Positions 48,541-59,950 of a stretch of 64,000 nucleotides of DNA are shown here, one piece after another (the stretch's first letter is position 1; each line of letters begins with the position of its first letter). A program made the position numbers and the translations under genes. Source of the stretch: Penium margaritaceum (taxonomy: Eukaryota > Streptophyta > Zygnematophyceae > Desmidiales > Peniaceae); NCBI GenBank assembly GCA_023375785.1, contig SZWC01001618.1, forward strand, positions 86,268 to 150,267, given 5' to 3'. Under the pieces are notes generated by a model. It had not been told where the DNA came from. It saw only the letters and a program-made list of their open reading frames with translations, and searched no databases.

Positions 48541-49610
48541 GCGTGTAAGTGCGTGTAAGTGCATGTAAGTGGGTGTAGGTGTGTGTAATTTTGTGTAAGT
48601 GCGTGTAAGTGCGTGTTAGTGCATGTAAGTGCGTGTAAGTGTGTGTAAGTACATGTAAGTGCGTGTAAGTGCGTGTAAGTGCGTGTAAGTGCATGTAAGT
48701 GGGTGTAGGTGTGTGTAATTTTGTGTAAGTGCGTGTAAGTGCGTGTTAGTGCATGTAAGTGCGTGTAAGTGTGTGTAAGTACATGTAAGTGCGTGTAAGT
48801 GCGTGTAAGTGCGTGTAAGTGCATGTAAGTGGGTGTAGGTGTGTGTAATTTTGTGTAAGTGCGTGTAAGTGCGTGTTAGTGCATGTAAGTGCGTGTAAGT
48901 GTGTGTAAGTACATGTAAGTGCGTGTAAGTGCGTGTAAGTGCGTGTAAGTGCATGTAAGTGGGTGTAGGTGTGTGTAATTTTGTGTAAGTGCGTGTAAGT
49001 GCGTGTTAGTGCATGTAAGTGCGTGTAAGTGTGTGTAAGTACATGTAAGTGCGTGTAAGTGCGTGTAAGTGCGTGTAAGTGCATGTAAGTGGGTGTAGGT
49101 GTGTGTAATTTTGTGTAAGTGCGTGTAAGTGCGTGTTAGTGCATGTAAGTGCGTGTAAGTGTGTGTAAGTACATGTAAGTGCGTGTAAGTGCGTGTAAGT
49201 GCGTGTAAGTGCATGTAAGTGGGTGTAGGTGTGTGTAATTTTGTGTAAGTGCGTGTAAGTGCGTGTTAGTGCATGTAAGTGCGTGTAAGTGTGTGTAAGT
49301 ACATGTAAGTGCGTGTAAGTGCGTGTAAGTGCGTGTAAGTGCATGTAAGTGGGTGTAGGTGTGTGTAATTTTGTGTAAGTGCGTGTAAGTGCGTGTTAGT
49401 GCATGTAAGTGCGTGTAAGTGTGTGTAAGTACATGTAAGTGCGTGTAAGTGCGTGTAAGTGCGTGTAAGTGCATGTAAGTGGGTGTAGGTGTGTGTAATT
49501 TTGTGTAAGTGCGTGTAAGTGCGTGTTAGTGCATGTAAGTGCGTGTAAGTGTGTGTAAGTACATGTAAGTGCGTGTAAGTGCGTGTAAGTGCGTGTAAGT
49601 GCATGTAAGT
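48541..49610 (+). repeat. Exact 8 x 130-bp higher-order array
   Basis: Thirteen-decamer copies start every 130 bp from 48,541 to 49,451 (48,671, 48,801, 48,931, 49,061, 49,191 and 49,321 between), followed by a 30-bp partial copy. Each contains GTGGGTGTAGGTGTG, GTAATTTTG and GTGTTAG, and I see no difference between copies. Single homologous units (GTAGGTGTGTGTAATTTTG) lie near 50,158, 53,792 and 60,996, so one ordinary unit seems to have been amplified here. Confidence 0.96.
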
Positions 49611-50570
49611 GCGTGTAAGTACGTGTAAGTACGTGTAAGTGCAAGTAAGTGCATGTAAGTACGTGTAAGTGTATGTAAGCATGTGTAAGTGCGTGTAAGT
49701 ACGTGTAAGTGTGTGTACTTGGGTGTAAGTGCGTGTAAGTGCAAGTAAGTGCGTGTACGTATGTGTAAGTACGTGCAAGTATGTGTAAGCACGTGTAAAT
49801 ACGTGTAAGTACGTGTATGTCCGTGTAAGTGTGTGTAAGTGCGTGTAAGTACGTGTAAGTTCATGTAAGTGCGTATAAGTGTGTGTAAGTGTGTGTAAGT
49901 GCGTGTAAGTGCGGTTTAAGTTCGTGTAAGTGCGTGTAACTGCGTGTAAGTGCGTGTCAGTGCGTGCAAGTGCGGTTTAAGTGCGTGCAATTTTGTGTAC
50001 GTTCGTGTAAGTGCGTGTAAGTGTGTGTAAGTGCGTATAAGTGCGTGTAAGTGCGTGTAAGTGCGTGTAAGTGAGTGTAAGTGCGTATAAGTGCATATCA
50101 GTGTATGAAAGTGCATGTTAGTGCGTGTAAGTGCGTGTAACGGCATGTAAGTGTGTGTAGGTGTGTGTAATTTTGTGTAAGTGCGTGTAAGTGCGTGTTA
50201 GTGCATGTAAGTGCGTGTAAGTGTGTGCAAGTACATGTAAGTGTGTGTAAGTGCGTGTAAGTGCGTATAAGTGTGTCTAAGTGCGTGTAAGTTTGTGCAA
50301 GTGTGTGTGAGTGCGTATAAGTGCATGTAAGTGCGTGTAAGTATGTGTAAGTGTATGTAAGTGCGTGTAAGTGCGTGTAAGTGTATATAAGTGCAGTTTA
50401 AGTTCGTATAAGTGTGTGTAAGTGCGTGTAAGCTTGTGTACGTGCGTGTTAGTGCTTGTAACAGCGTGTAAGTACGTATAAGTACGTGTAAGTCATGTAA
50501 GTGCAAGTAATTGCATGTAAGTACGTGTAAGTGCATGTAAGCACGTGTAAGTACGTGTTAGTACGTGTAA

Positions 50571-50780
50571 GTACGTGTAAGTGGGTGTAAGTTCGTGGAA
50601 GTGCAAGTAAGTGCGTCTAAGTACGTGTAAGTGCGTGTAAGTGTGTGTAAGTACATGTAAGTGCGTGTAAGTACGTGTAAGTGGGTGTAAGTTCGTGGAA
50701 GTGCAAGTAAGTGCGTCTAAGTACGTGTAAGTGCGTGTAAGTGTGTGTAAGTACATGTAAGTGCGTGTAAGTACGTGTAA
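50571..50780 (+). repeat. Exact 2 x 100-bp tandem duplication
   Basis: 50,571-50,670 equals 50,671-50,770. The landmark GTTCGTGGAAGTGCAAG is at 50,591 and 50,691. Copies B (54,225) and C (61,599, GTTCGTGCAAG) have it once. Confidence 0.94.
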
Positions 50781-51040
50781 GTGCGTGTAACTGTACGTAC
50801 ATACGTGTAAGTGCGTGTAAGTGTGTTTCAGTGTGTGTAAGTGCGGTTTAAGTGTGTGTATATTCGTGTAAGTTCGTGTAAGTGTGTGTAGGTACGTGTA
50901 AGTGTGTCTAAGTATGTGTAAGTGCGTGTAAGTGCGTATAAGTGCATGTAAGTGCATGTTAGTACGTGTAAATATGTGTTAGTGCGTATACGTGTGTGTA
51001 AGTGCGTGTAAGTGCATATAGGTGCGTGTAATTTTGTGTA

Positions 51041-51150
51041 AGTGCGTGTAAGTGCATGTTTGTGCGTGTAAGTACGTGTAAGTGTGTGTAAGTGCGTGTA
51101 AGTGCATGTTTGTGCGTGTAAGTACGTGTAAGTGTGTGTAAGTGCGTGTA
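51041..51150 (+). repeat. Exact 2 x 50-bp tandem duplication
   Basis: 51,041-51,090 equals 51,091-51,140, marked by GCATGTTTGTGCG. The B homologue (54,571) is doubled with an 80-bp period, and the C homologue (61,921) is single. Confidence 0.93.
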
Positions 51151-52150
51151 AGTACGTATAAGTGTGTGTAAGTGCGTATATGTGCGTGTAAGAGCGTCTA
51201 CGTGCGTGTAAGTTCGTGCAAGTGAGTGTAAGTGCGTGTAAGTTTGTATATATGCATGTAAATGTGTGTAAGTGCGTGTAAGTGTGTGTAAGTTCGTGAA
51301 AGTACGTGTAAGTCCGTGTAAGTACGTGTAAGTGTGTGTAAATGCGTGTAAGTTCGTGTGAGTGCGTGTTAGTGCGTGTAAGTACATGTACATGCGTGTA
51401 AGTGCGTGTGAGTGTGTGTAAGTGTGTATAAGTGTGTGTAATTGCGTGTAAGTGCGTCTACGTGTGTGTATGTTCGTGCAAGTGCGTGTAAGTGCGTGTA
51501 AGTTCGTGTAAGTGAGTGTACGTGCGTGTAAGTGCGTGTAAGTGCGTGTTAGTGCATGTAAGTGCGTGTAAGTACATGTAAGTTCGTGTAGGTGCGTGTA
51601 AGTACGTGTAAGTGTGTGTAAGTATGTATAAGTGCGTGTAAGTACGTGTAAGTATGTGTAAGTGCGTGTAAGTGCGTGTAAGTGCATACAAGTACGTGTA
51701 AGTACGTGTAAGTACGTGTAAGTGTAAATATGTGTAAGTGCATGTAAGCACAAGTAAGTGCGTATAAGTACTTATAAGTGCATGTTAGTGGGTGTAAGTG
51801 CGTGTAAGTACAAGTAAGTGCGTGTAAGTACATGTAAGTGCGTGTACGTGCGTGTACATATGTGTAAGTGTGTGTAAGTGCATGTAAGCACGTGTAAGTG
51901 TGTGTAAGTGCGTGTAAGTACGTGTACGTTTGTGTAAGTGCTTATAACTGCGTGTAAGTACGTATAAGTGTGTGTAAGTACGTGTAAGTGCGGTTTAATT
52001 TCGTATAAGTGCGTGTAATTTCGTGTAAGTACGTGTAAGTGCGTGTAAGTGCGTGTAAGTGTGTGTAAGTGTGTATAAGTGCGTGTAAGTACGTTTAAGT
52101 TCGTGTAAGTACGTGTAAGTGCGTGTAAGTGCGTTTAAGTGTGTGTAAGT

Positions 52151-52292
52151 GCGTGTAAGTACGCTTTAAGTTCATGTAAGTGCGTGTAAGTGCGTGTAAG
52201 TGCGTATGAGTGCGTGTAAGTGCGTGTAAGTACGCTTTAAGTTCATGTAAGTGCGTGTAAGTGCGTGTAAGTGCGTATGAGTGCGTGTAAGT
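52151..52292 (+). repeat. Exact 2 x 71-bp tandem duplication
   Basis: 52,151-52,221 equals 52,222-52,292, marked by the 11-bp unit GTACGCTTTAAG followed by GTTCATG and GCGTATGAG. Copies A (46,738) and C (59,006) have it once. Confidence 0.94.
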
Positions 52293-53220
52293 GCATGTAA
52301 GTGCAGGTTAAGTGTGTGTAATATCGTGTAAGTTGATGTAAGTGCATGTAAGTACGTGTAAGTATGTGTAAGTACATGTAAGTGCATATAAGTGTTTGTA
52401 AGTGCATGTAAGTGCGTGTAAGTGTGTGTAAGTACGTGTAAGTGCGTGTAAGTGCATGTAAGTGCGTGTAAGTGTGTGTAAGTACGTGTAAGTGCGTGTA
52501 AGTGCTCGTATGTGCGTGTAAGTGCATGTAAGTGTGTGTAAGTACGTGCAACTTTGTGTAAGAATATGCAAGTGCGTGTAAGTGCATGTAAGTGCATGTA
52601 AGTGCATGTAAGTGCATGTAAGTACGTGTAAGTGCGTTTAAATGCGTGTAAGTGCGTGTACGTACGTGTAATTACATGTAGGTGCATGTAAGTGCGCGTA
52701 AGTTCCTATAGGTATGTGTAAGTACGTGTCAGTGCGTGTAAGTATGTGTAAGTGTGTGTATGTACGTATACCTGTGTGTAAGTGGATGTAAGAGCGAGTA
52801 AGAGCGTGTAAGTGCGTGTAAGAGCGTGTAAATACATGTAAGTACGTGTTAGTACGTGGAAGTGTGTGTAAGTGCGTGTAAGTGCGTGTAAGAGTGTGTA
52901 AGTGCATGTAAGTACATGTAAGTACGTATACGTACGTGTATGTGCGTGTAAGTGCGTGTTAGTGCGTGTAACTACGTGTAAGAGCGTGTAAGTGCATGTA
53001 AGTACGTGTAAGCGTGGTTTATGTTCGTGTACGTGAGTGAAGGTGTGTGCAAGTACGTGTAAGTTCATGTAAGTACATATAAGTACGTGTAAGAGCGTGT
53101 AAGTACGTGTAAGTGCGTGGAAGCGCGTGTAAGTGCAGTTTAAGTTCGTGTAAGTATGTGTAAGTGTGTGTAAGTTTGTGTAAGTGCGTATAAGTGCGTG
53201 TAAGTGCGTGTAAGTACGTG

Positions 53221-53350
53221 TAAGTACGTGTAAGTGCATGTAAGCATGTGTAAGTGCGTGTAAGTACGTGTAAGTACGTGTAAGTGCAAGTAAGTGCATG
53301 TAAGTACGTGTAAGTGCATGTAAGCATGTGTAAGTGCGTGTAAGTACGTG
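53221..53350 (+). repeat. 50-bp repeat at 80-bp spacing
   Basis: 53,221-53,270, with GTGCATGTAAGCATG, recurs at 53,301-53,350. The 30 bp between include GTGCAAGTAAG. Confidence 0.88.
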
Positions 53351-54570
53351 TAAGTGCGTGTACGTGGATGTAAGTGCGTGTAAGTGCAAGTAAGTGCGTG
53401 TAAGTATGTGTAAGTACGTGCAAGTGTATGTAAGCACGTGTAAATACGTGTAAGTATGTGTATGTCCGTGTAAGTGTCTGTAAGTGCGTGTAAGTACGTG
53501 TAAGTTCATGTAAGTGCGTATAAGTGTGTGTAATTGTGTGTAAGTGTGTGTAAGTGCGGTTTTAGTTCGTGTAAGTGCGTGTAACTGCGTGTACGTGCGT
53601 GTCAGTGCGTGTAAGTGCGGTTTAAGTGCGTGTAATTTTGTGTAAGTTCGTTTAAGTACGTGTAAGTGTGTGTAAGTGCGTGTAAGTGCGTGTAAGTGCG
53701 TGTAAGTGCGTGTAAGTGCGTGTAAGTGCGTATAAGTGTATGAAAGTGCATGTTAGTGCGTGTAAGTGCGTATAACTGCATGTAAGTGCGTGTAGGTGTG
53801 TGTAATTTTGTGTAAGTGTGTGTAAGTGCGTGTTAGTGCATGTAAGTGCCTGTAAGTGTGTGTAAGTGCATGTAGGTGTGTGTAAGTGCGTGTAAGTGCG
53901 TATAAGTGTGTCTAAGTGCGTGTAAGTTTGTGCAAGTGTGTGTGAGTGCGTGTAAGTGCATGTAAGTGCGTGTAAGTATGTGTAAGTGCATGTAAGTGCG
54001 TGTAAGTGCGTGTAAGTGTATATAAGTGCAGTTTAAGTTCGTATAAGTGCGTGTAAGTGCGTGTAAGTTTGTGTACGTGCCTGTAAGTGCTTGTAACTGC
54101 GTGTAAGTACGTGTAAGTACGTGTGAGACATGTAAGTGCAAGAAAGTGCATGTAAGTATGTGTAAGTGCATGTAAGCACGTGTAAGTACGTGTTAGAACG
54201 TGTAAGTACGTGTAAGTGGGTGTACGTTCGTGGAAGTGCAAGGAAGTGCGTCTAAGTACGTGTAAGTGCGTGTAAGTGTGTGTAAGTACGTGTAAGTGCG
54301 TGTAAGTATGTGTAAGTGCGTGTAACTGTATGTACATACGTGTAAGTGCGTGTAAGTGTGTGTCAGTGTGTATAAGTGCGGTTTAAGTGTGTGTTTATTC
54401 GTGTTAGTTTGTGTAAGTGTGTGTAAGTACGTGTATGTGCATCTAAGTACGTGTAAGTGCGTGTAAGTGCGTGTAAGTGCATGTAAGTGCATGTAAGTAC
54501 GTGTAAATACTTGTTAGTGCGTATACGTGTGTGTATGTGCGTGTAAGTACGTATAGGTGCGTGTAATTTT

Positions 54571-54740
54571 GTGTAAGTGCGTGTAAGTGCATGTTTGTGC
54601 GTGTAAGTACGTGTAAGTGTGTGTAAGTGCGTGTAAGTACGTATAAGTGTGTGTAAGTGCGTGTAAGTGCATGTTTGTGCGTGTAAGTACGTGTAAGTGT
54701 GTGTAAGTGCGTGTAAGTACGTATAAGTGTGTGTAAGTGC
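54571..54740 (+). repeat. Exact 2 x 80-bp tandem duplication
   Basis: 54,571-54,650 equals 54,651-54,730, with 10 extra matching bases. The landmark GCATGTTTGTGCG is at 54,590 and 54,670. Confidence 0.94.
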
Positions 54741-54860
54741 GTATATGTGCGTGTAAAAGCGTCTAAGTGCGTCTAAGTTCGTGCAAGTGAGTGTAAGTGC
54801 GTGTAAGCTTGTATATGTGCATGTAAGTGCGTGTAAGTACGTGTAAGTGTGTGTAAGTGC

Positions 54861-55055
54861 GTGTAAGTACGTGTAAGTCCGTGTAAGTACGTGTAAGTGT
54901 GTGTAAGTGCGTGTAAGTTCGTGTAAGTGCGTGTTAGTGCGTGTAAGTGCATGTAAGTGCGTGTAAGTACGTGTAAGTCCGTGTAAGTACGTGTAAGTGT
55001 GTGTAAGTGCGTGTAAGTTCGTGTAAGTGCGTGTTAGTGCGTGTAAGTGCATGTA
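54861..55055 (+). repeat. 2 x 100-bp tandem duplication
   Basis: 54,861-54,960 recurs from 54,961, ending where GCATGTAAG changes to GCATGTACATG near 55,055. The landmark GTAAGTCCGTG is doubled. In A (near 51,310) it is single. Confidence 0.93.
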
Positions 55056-55190
55056 CATGCGTGTAAGTGCGTGTGAGTGTCTGTAAGTGTGTGTAAGTAT
55101 GTGTAAGTGCGTGTAAGTGCGTCTAAGTGTGTGTATGTTTGTGCAAGTGTGTGTAAGTGCGTGTAAGTTCGTGTAAGTGAGTGTACGTGC

Positions 55191-55370
55191 GTGTAAGTAC
55201 GTGTAAGTGCGTGTTAGTGCATGTAAGTGCGTGTAAGTATACGTAAGTTCGTGTAGGTGCGTGTAAGTATGTGTAAGTGCGTGTAAGTACGTGTAAGTGC
55301 GTGTTAGTGCATGTAAGTGCGTGTAAGTATACGTAAGTTCGTGTAGGTGCGTGTAAGTATGTGTAAGTGC
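55191..55370 (+). repeat. Exact 2 x 90-bp tandem duplication
   Basis: 55,191-55,280 equals 55,281-55,370. The landmark GTATACGTAAGTTCG is at 55,228 and 55,318. Confidence 0.94.
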
Positions 55371-55560
55371 GTGTAAGTATGTATAAGTGCGTGTAAGTAC
55401 GTGTAAGTATGTGTAAGTGCGTATAAGTACGTGTAAGTGCATGCAAGTACGTGTAAGTACGTGTAAGTACGTGTAAGTGTGTGTAAGTATGTGTAAGTGC
55501 ATGCAAGCACAAGTAAGTGCGTATAAGTACGTATAAGTGCATGTTAGTGGGTGTAAGTGC

Positions 55561-55720
55561 GTGTAAGTGCAAGTAAGTGCGTGTAAGTACGTGTAAGTGC
55601 GTGTACGTGCGTGTACGTATGTGTAAGTGTGTGTAAGTGCGTGTAAGTGCAAGTAAGTGCGTGTAAGTACGTGTAAGTGCGTGTACGTGCGTGTACGTAT
55701 GTGTAAGTGTGTGTAAGTGC
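55561..55720 (+). repeat. Exact 2 x 80-bp tandem duplication
   Basis: 55,561-55,640 equals 55,641-55,720. Landmarks are GTGCAAGTAAG and GTGTACGTATG. Confidence 0.94.
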
Positions 55721-56080
55721 ATGTAAGTGCGTGTAAGTGCGTGTAAGTGCGTGTAACTACGTGTACGTTTGTGTAAGTGGTTATAACTGTGTGTAAGTAC
55801 GTATAAGTGTGTGTAAGTACGTGTAAGTGCGGTTTAAGTTTGTGTAAGTGCGTGTAAGTGCATTTCAGTGCGTGTAAGTGTGGTTTAAGTACGTGTAATT
55901 TTGTGTAAGTTCGTGTAGGTGCGTGTAAGTACGTGTAAGTGCGTGTAAGTACGTGAAAGTGTGTGTCAGTGCGTGTAAATGCATGTAAGTACGTGTAAGT
56001 ACGTGTAGGTGCGTGAAATTTCTTGTAAGTGCATGTAAGTGCGTGTTAGTACGTGTAAGTGGTTGTACGTGTGTGTAAGT

Positions 56081-56190
56081 GCATGTAAGTGTGTGTAAGT
56101 ATGTGTAAGTTTGTATAAGTGTGTGTAAGTGCGTGTAAGTGCATGTAAGTGTGTGTAAGTATGTGTAAGTTTGTATAAGTGTGTGTAAGT
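56081..56190 (+). repeat. 2 x 60-bp tandem duplication
   Basis: 56,081-56,140 recurs from 56,141 until GTGCGTGTAA becomes GTGCGTCTAA near 56,195. Homologue of the 80-bp doublet at 43,871. Confidence 0.92.
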
Positions 56191-56610
56191 GCGTCTAAGT
56201 GCGTGTACGTTCGTGCAAGTGTGTGTAAGTGTGTGTAAGTTCGTGTAAGTGCGTGTAAGTGCGAGTAAGTGCGTGTAAGTGTGTGTTAGTGCATGTAAGT
56301 GCGTGTAAGTGCATGTAAGTTCGTGTAAGTATGTGTTAGTGTGTGTACATTCGTGTAAGTGCGTGTACGTACGTGTATGTGTGTGTAAGTACGTGTAAGT
56401 ACGTGTAAGTTTGTGTAAGTGCGTGTAAGTACGTGTAAATGCGTGTAAGTGCGTGTAAGTGCGTATAAGTGTGTGTAAGTGCTCGTACGTGTGTGTAAGT
56501 GCGTGTAAGTGTGTGTAAGTTCGTGTAAGTGCGTGTAAGTGCGTGTAAGTACATGTAAGTGCATGTAAGTGCATGTAAGTACGTGTAAGTGTGTGTAAGT
56601 GTGTGTAAAT

Positions 56611-56720
56611 GCGTGTAAGTGTGTGTAAGTGCGTGTAAGTGCATGTAGGTGCGTGTAAGTGCGTGTAAGTGTGTGTAAGTGCGTGTAAGTGCATGTAGGT
56701 GCGTGTAAGTGCGTGTAAGT
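56611..56720 (+). repeat. Exact 2 x 50-bp tandem duplication
   Basis: 56,611-56,660 equals 56,661-56,710, with 10 extra matching bases, marked by GTGCATGTAGGTGCG. Confidence 0.92.
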
Positions 56721-56980
56721 GCACGTACGTTCGTGTAGGTGCGTGTAAGTACGTGTAAGTGCGTGTAAGTATGTGTAGGTTTGTGTAAGTGTGTGTAAGT
56801 GCGTGTAAGTGGATATAAGTTCATGTAAGAGCGTGTAAGTGCGTGTATGTGCGTGTAAGTGCGTGTAAGTGCTTGTAAATACATGTAAGTTTGTGTAAGT
56901 GCGTGTAAGTGTGTGGAATTGCTTGTAAGTATGTGTAAGTACGTGTAAGCGTGTGTAACTGCGTATAAGTGTGTGTAAGT

Positions 56981-57190
56981 GCGTGTAAGTGCATGTAAGT
57001 ACGTGTAAGTTTGTGTAAGTGCATGTAAGTGTGTGTAAGTGTGTGTAAGTATGTGTAAGTGCGTACAAGTGCGTGTCAGTGCGTGTAAGTGCGTGTAAGT
57101 GCATGTAAGTACGTGTAAGTTTGTGTAAGTGCATGTAAGTGTGTGTAAGTGTGTGTAAGTATGTGTAAGTGCGTACAAGTGCGTGTCAGT
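56981..57190 (+). repeat. 2 x 110-bp tandem duplication
   Basis: 56,981-57,080 recurs at 57,091-57,190. The landmark GTACAAGTGCGTGTCAG is at 57,063 and 57,173. Confidence 0.93.
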
Positions 57191-57680
57191 GCATGTAAGT
57201 GCGTGTAAGTACGTATATGTATGTATAAGTGCATGTAAGTGCATATAAGTGCGTATAAGTGTGTGTAAGTGCGTGTAAGTGGGTGTAAGTACGTGTAAGT
57301 GCGTGTAAGTGTGTGTAAGTGCATGTAAGTGTGTGTAAGTACGTGTAAGTTTGTTTAAGTGTGTGTAAGTGCCTGTAAGTGTGTTTAAGTGTGTAAGTAC
57401 GTGTAAGTGCGTGTTAGTGCGTGTAAGTATGTGTAAGTGCGTGTAAGTTTGTATACGTGTGTGTAAGTTCGTGTAAGTACGTGTAGGCATATATACGTAT
57501 GATTTTGTGCGTGTAAGTGCGTGTATGTGCGTGTAAGTGTGTGTAAGTGTGTGTAAGTTTGTATAAGTGCGTATAAGTGCGTGTAGGTGCGTGTAAGTGC
57601 GTGTAAGTACGTGTAAGTGTGTGTAAGTGTGTATAAGTGCGTGTCAGTACATGTAAGTATGTATAAATGTGTATAAGTGC

Positions 57681-57820
57681 GTGTAAGTGCATGTAAGTGT
57701 GTGTAAGTGCGTGTAAGTGTGTGTACGTGCATGTAAGTACGTGTAAGTGCGTGTAAGTGCATGTAAGTGTGTGTAAGTGCGTGTAAGTGTGTGTACGTGC
57801 ATGTAAGTACGTGTAAGTGC
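57681..57820 (+). repeat. Exact 2 x 70-bp tandem duplication
   Basis: 57,681-57,750 equals 57,751-57,820, marked by GTGTGTACGTGCATG. Confidence 0.93.
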
Positions 57821-58240
57821 GTGTAAGTTCCTGTAAGTGCGTTTAAGTGCGTGTAAGTAGGTGTAAGTGCGTGTAAGTTTGTGTACGTATGTGTAAGTAT
57901 GTGTAAGTGCATGTAAGTGCTTGTAAGTACGTGTAAGTGCTCGTATGTGCGTGTAAGTACGTGTAAGTGCGTGTAAGTGCATGTAACTTTGTGTAAGTAC
58001 GTGCAAGTGTGTGTAAGTGGATGTAAGTGCGTGTAAGTACATGTAAGTACGTGTAAGTATGTGTAAGTGCGTGTAAGTACGTGTAAGTTTGTGTAAGTGC
58101 GTATAAGTGCGTGTAAGTGCATGTAAGTATGTGTAAGTGCGTGTAAGTACGGTTTAAGTTCGTGTAAGTGCGTGTAAGTGTGTGTAAGTGCGTGCAAGTG
58201 CGTGTAAGTGCAGTTTAAGTGCATGTAATTTTGTGTAAGT

Positions 58241-58456
58241 TCGTGTAAGTGCGTGTAAGTGCGTGTAAGTGCGTGTAAGTGTGTCTAAGTGCATCTGAGT
58301 ACATGTAAGTTTGTGCAAGTGCGTGTAAGTGTAGTTTAAGTTCGTGTAAGTGCGTGTAAGTGCGTGTAAGTGCGTGTAAGTGTGTCTAAGTGCATCTGAG
58401 TACATGTAAGTTTGTGCAAGTGCGTGTAAGTGTAGTTTAAGTTCGTGTAAGTGCGT
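58241..58456 (+). repeat. 2 x 101-bp tandem duplication
   Basis: 58,241-58,341 recurs at 58,342-58,442 and some 14 bases beyond. Landmarks are GCATCTGAGTACATG and GTGTAGTTTAAG. Homologue of the 81-bp doublet at 46,011. Confidence 0.94.
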
Positions 58457-58680
58457 ACAAGTGCGTGTAAGTGCGTGTAAGTATGTGTAAGTGCGTGTAA
58501 GTATGTGTAAGTGCGTTTAAGTATGTGTAAGTGCGTGTAAGTGCGTGTAAGTACGTGTAAGTACGTGTAAGTGCGTATAAGTATGTGTAAGTGTGTGTAA
58601 GTACATGTAAGTACGTGTAAGTACGTGTAAGTACAAGAAAGTGTGTGTAAGTATGTGTACGTGCATGTAAGCATGTGTAA

Positions 58681-58850
58681 GTGCGTGTAAGTGCGTGTAA
58701 GTGCGTGTAAGTGGATGTAAGTGTGTGTAAGTGCAAGTAAGTACGTATAAGTACGTGTAAGTATGTGTAAGTGCGTGTAAGTGCGTGTAAGTGCGTGTAA
58801 GTGGATGTAAGTGTGTGTAAGTGCAAGTAAGTACGTATAAGTACGTGTAA
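58681..58850 (+). repeat. 2 x 90-bp tandem duplication
   Basis: 58,681-58,760 recurs at 58,771-58,850, marked by GTGGATGTAAGTGTG and GTGCAAGTAAG. Confidence 0.93.
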
Positions 58851-59130
58851 GTGCGTGTTAGTATGTGTAAGTACGTGTAAGTGCATGTAAGTGCGTGTAA
58901 GTGTGTGTAAGTGTGTATAAGTACGTGTAAGTACCTTTAAGTTTGTGTAAGTGCGTGTAAGTGCGTGTAAGTGCGTTTAAGTGTGTGCAAGTGTGTGTAA
59001 GTACGCTTTAAGTTCATGTAAGTGCGTGTAAGTGCGTGTAAGTGCGTATGAGTGCGTGTAAGTGCATGTAAGTGCAGGTTAAGTATGTGTAATATCGTGT
59101 AAGTTCGTGTAAGTGCATGTAAGAACGTGT

Positions 59131-59310
59131 AAGTATGTGTAAGTACATGTAAGTGCATATAAGTGTGTGTAAGTGCATGTAAGTGCGTGTAAGTGTGTGT
59201 AAGTACGTGTAAGTGCGTGTAAGTATGTGTAAGTACATGTAAGTGCATATAAGTGTGTGTAAGTGCATGTAAGTGCGTGTAAGTGTGTGTAAGTACGTGT
59301 AAGTGCGTGT
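59131..59310 (+). repeat. Exact 2 x 90-bp tandem duplication
   Basis: 59,131-59,220 equals 59,221-59,310, marked by GTACATGTAAGTGCATATAA. Confidence 0.93.
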
Positions 59311-59370
59311 AAGTGTGTATAGGTACGTGTAATTTTGTGTAAGTGCGTGTAAATACGTGTTAGTGCGTGT

Positions 59371-59600
59371 AAGTGCGTGTAAGTACGTGTAAGTACGTGT
59401 AAGTGCATGTAAGTGCGTCTAAGTGCGTGTAAGTTTGTGCAAGTGCATGTAAGTGCGTGTAAGTTCGTGTAAGTGCGTGTAAGTACGTGTAAGTACGTGT
59501 AAGTGCATGTAAGTGCGTCTAAGTGCGTGTAAGTTTGTGCAAGTGCATGTAAGTGCGTGTAAGTTCGTGTAAGTGCGTGTAAGTACGTGTAAGTACGTGT
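59371..59600 (+). repeat. Exact 2 x 100-bp tandem duplication
   Basis: 59,371-59,470 equals 59,471-59,570, and about 30 more bases match. Landmark GTCTAAGTGCG. Homologue of the 90-bp doublet at 47,021. Confidence 0.94.
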
Positions 59601-59790
59601 AAGTGTGTGTAAGTATGTAGAAGTGTGTGTAAGTGCGTGTAATTGCATGTAAGTGTATGTAAGTACGTGTAAGTGCGTGTAAATGTGTGTAAGTGCGTGT
59701 AAGTTTGTGTATGTGCGTGTTAGTGCGTGTACGTTCATGTAGGAGCGTGTAAATGCCTGTAAGTGCGTGTAAGTGCGTGTAAGGTGCGTG

Positions 59791-59950
59791 TAAGTTTGTG
59801 TAAGTGTGTGTAAATGGGTTTATTTGTGTGTAAGTGCGTGTAAGTGCCTGTAAGTACGTGTAAGTTTGTGTAAGTGTGTGTAAATGGGTTTATTTGTGTG
59901 TAAGTGCGTGTAAGTGCCTGTAAGTACGTGTAAGTTTGTGTAAGTGTGTG
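59791..59950 (+). repeat. Exact 2 x 70-bp tandem duplication
   Basis: 59,791-59,860 equals 59,861-59,930, with 20 extra matching bases. The landmark AATGGGTTTATTTGTG is at 59,813 and 59,883. In A the homologous unit (AATGGGTTTAAGTGCG near 47,447) is single. Confidence 0.94.

Larger units (their letters stand above)
43585..51990 (+). repeat. Large higher-order block, copy A (~8.4 kb)
   Basis: The landmarks recur in copy C (55,830-63,240), and those after 46.6 kb also in B (52,000-55,830). They are GGTTTAAGTTTG with GTTTCAG or ATTTCAG (43,585 / 55,830); GTACATTCG (44,148 / 56,345); GTCTGAGTACATG or ATCTGAG (46,035 / 58,288); GCTTTAAGTTCATG (46,738 / 52,163 / 59,006); GCGTGGTTTATGTTCG or ...TTTG (48,058 / 53,012 / 60,465); GTATGAAAGTGC (50,104 / 53,739 / 60,951); and GCATGTTTGTGCG (51,053 / 54,590 / 61,921). 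A is enlarged by the 8 x 130-bp array at 48,541. Confidence 0.85.
52000..55830 (+). repeat. Large higher-order block, partial copy B (~3.8 kb)
   Basis: It corresponds to the part of copy A from about 46,590 to 51,990, without the 130-bp array. Landmarks are GCTTTAAGTTCATG 52,163; GCGTGGTTTATGTTCG 53,012; GTATGAAAGTGC 53,739; GCATGTTTGTGCG 54,590; and GGTTATAACTG near 55,778. The first ~3 kb of A has no counterpart, so A's end is joined directly to the middle of B near 52,000. Copy C then starts at 55,830. Confidence 0.82.
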
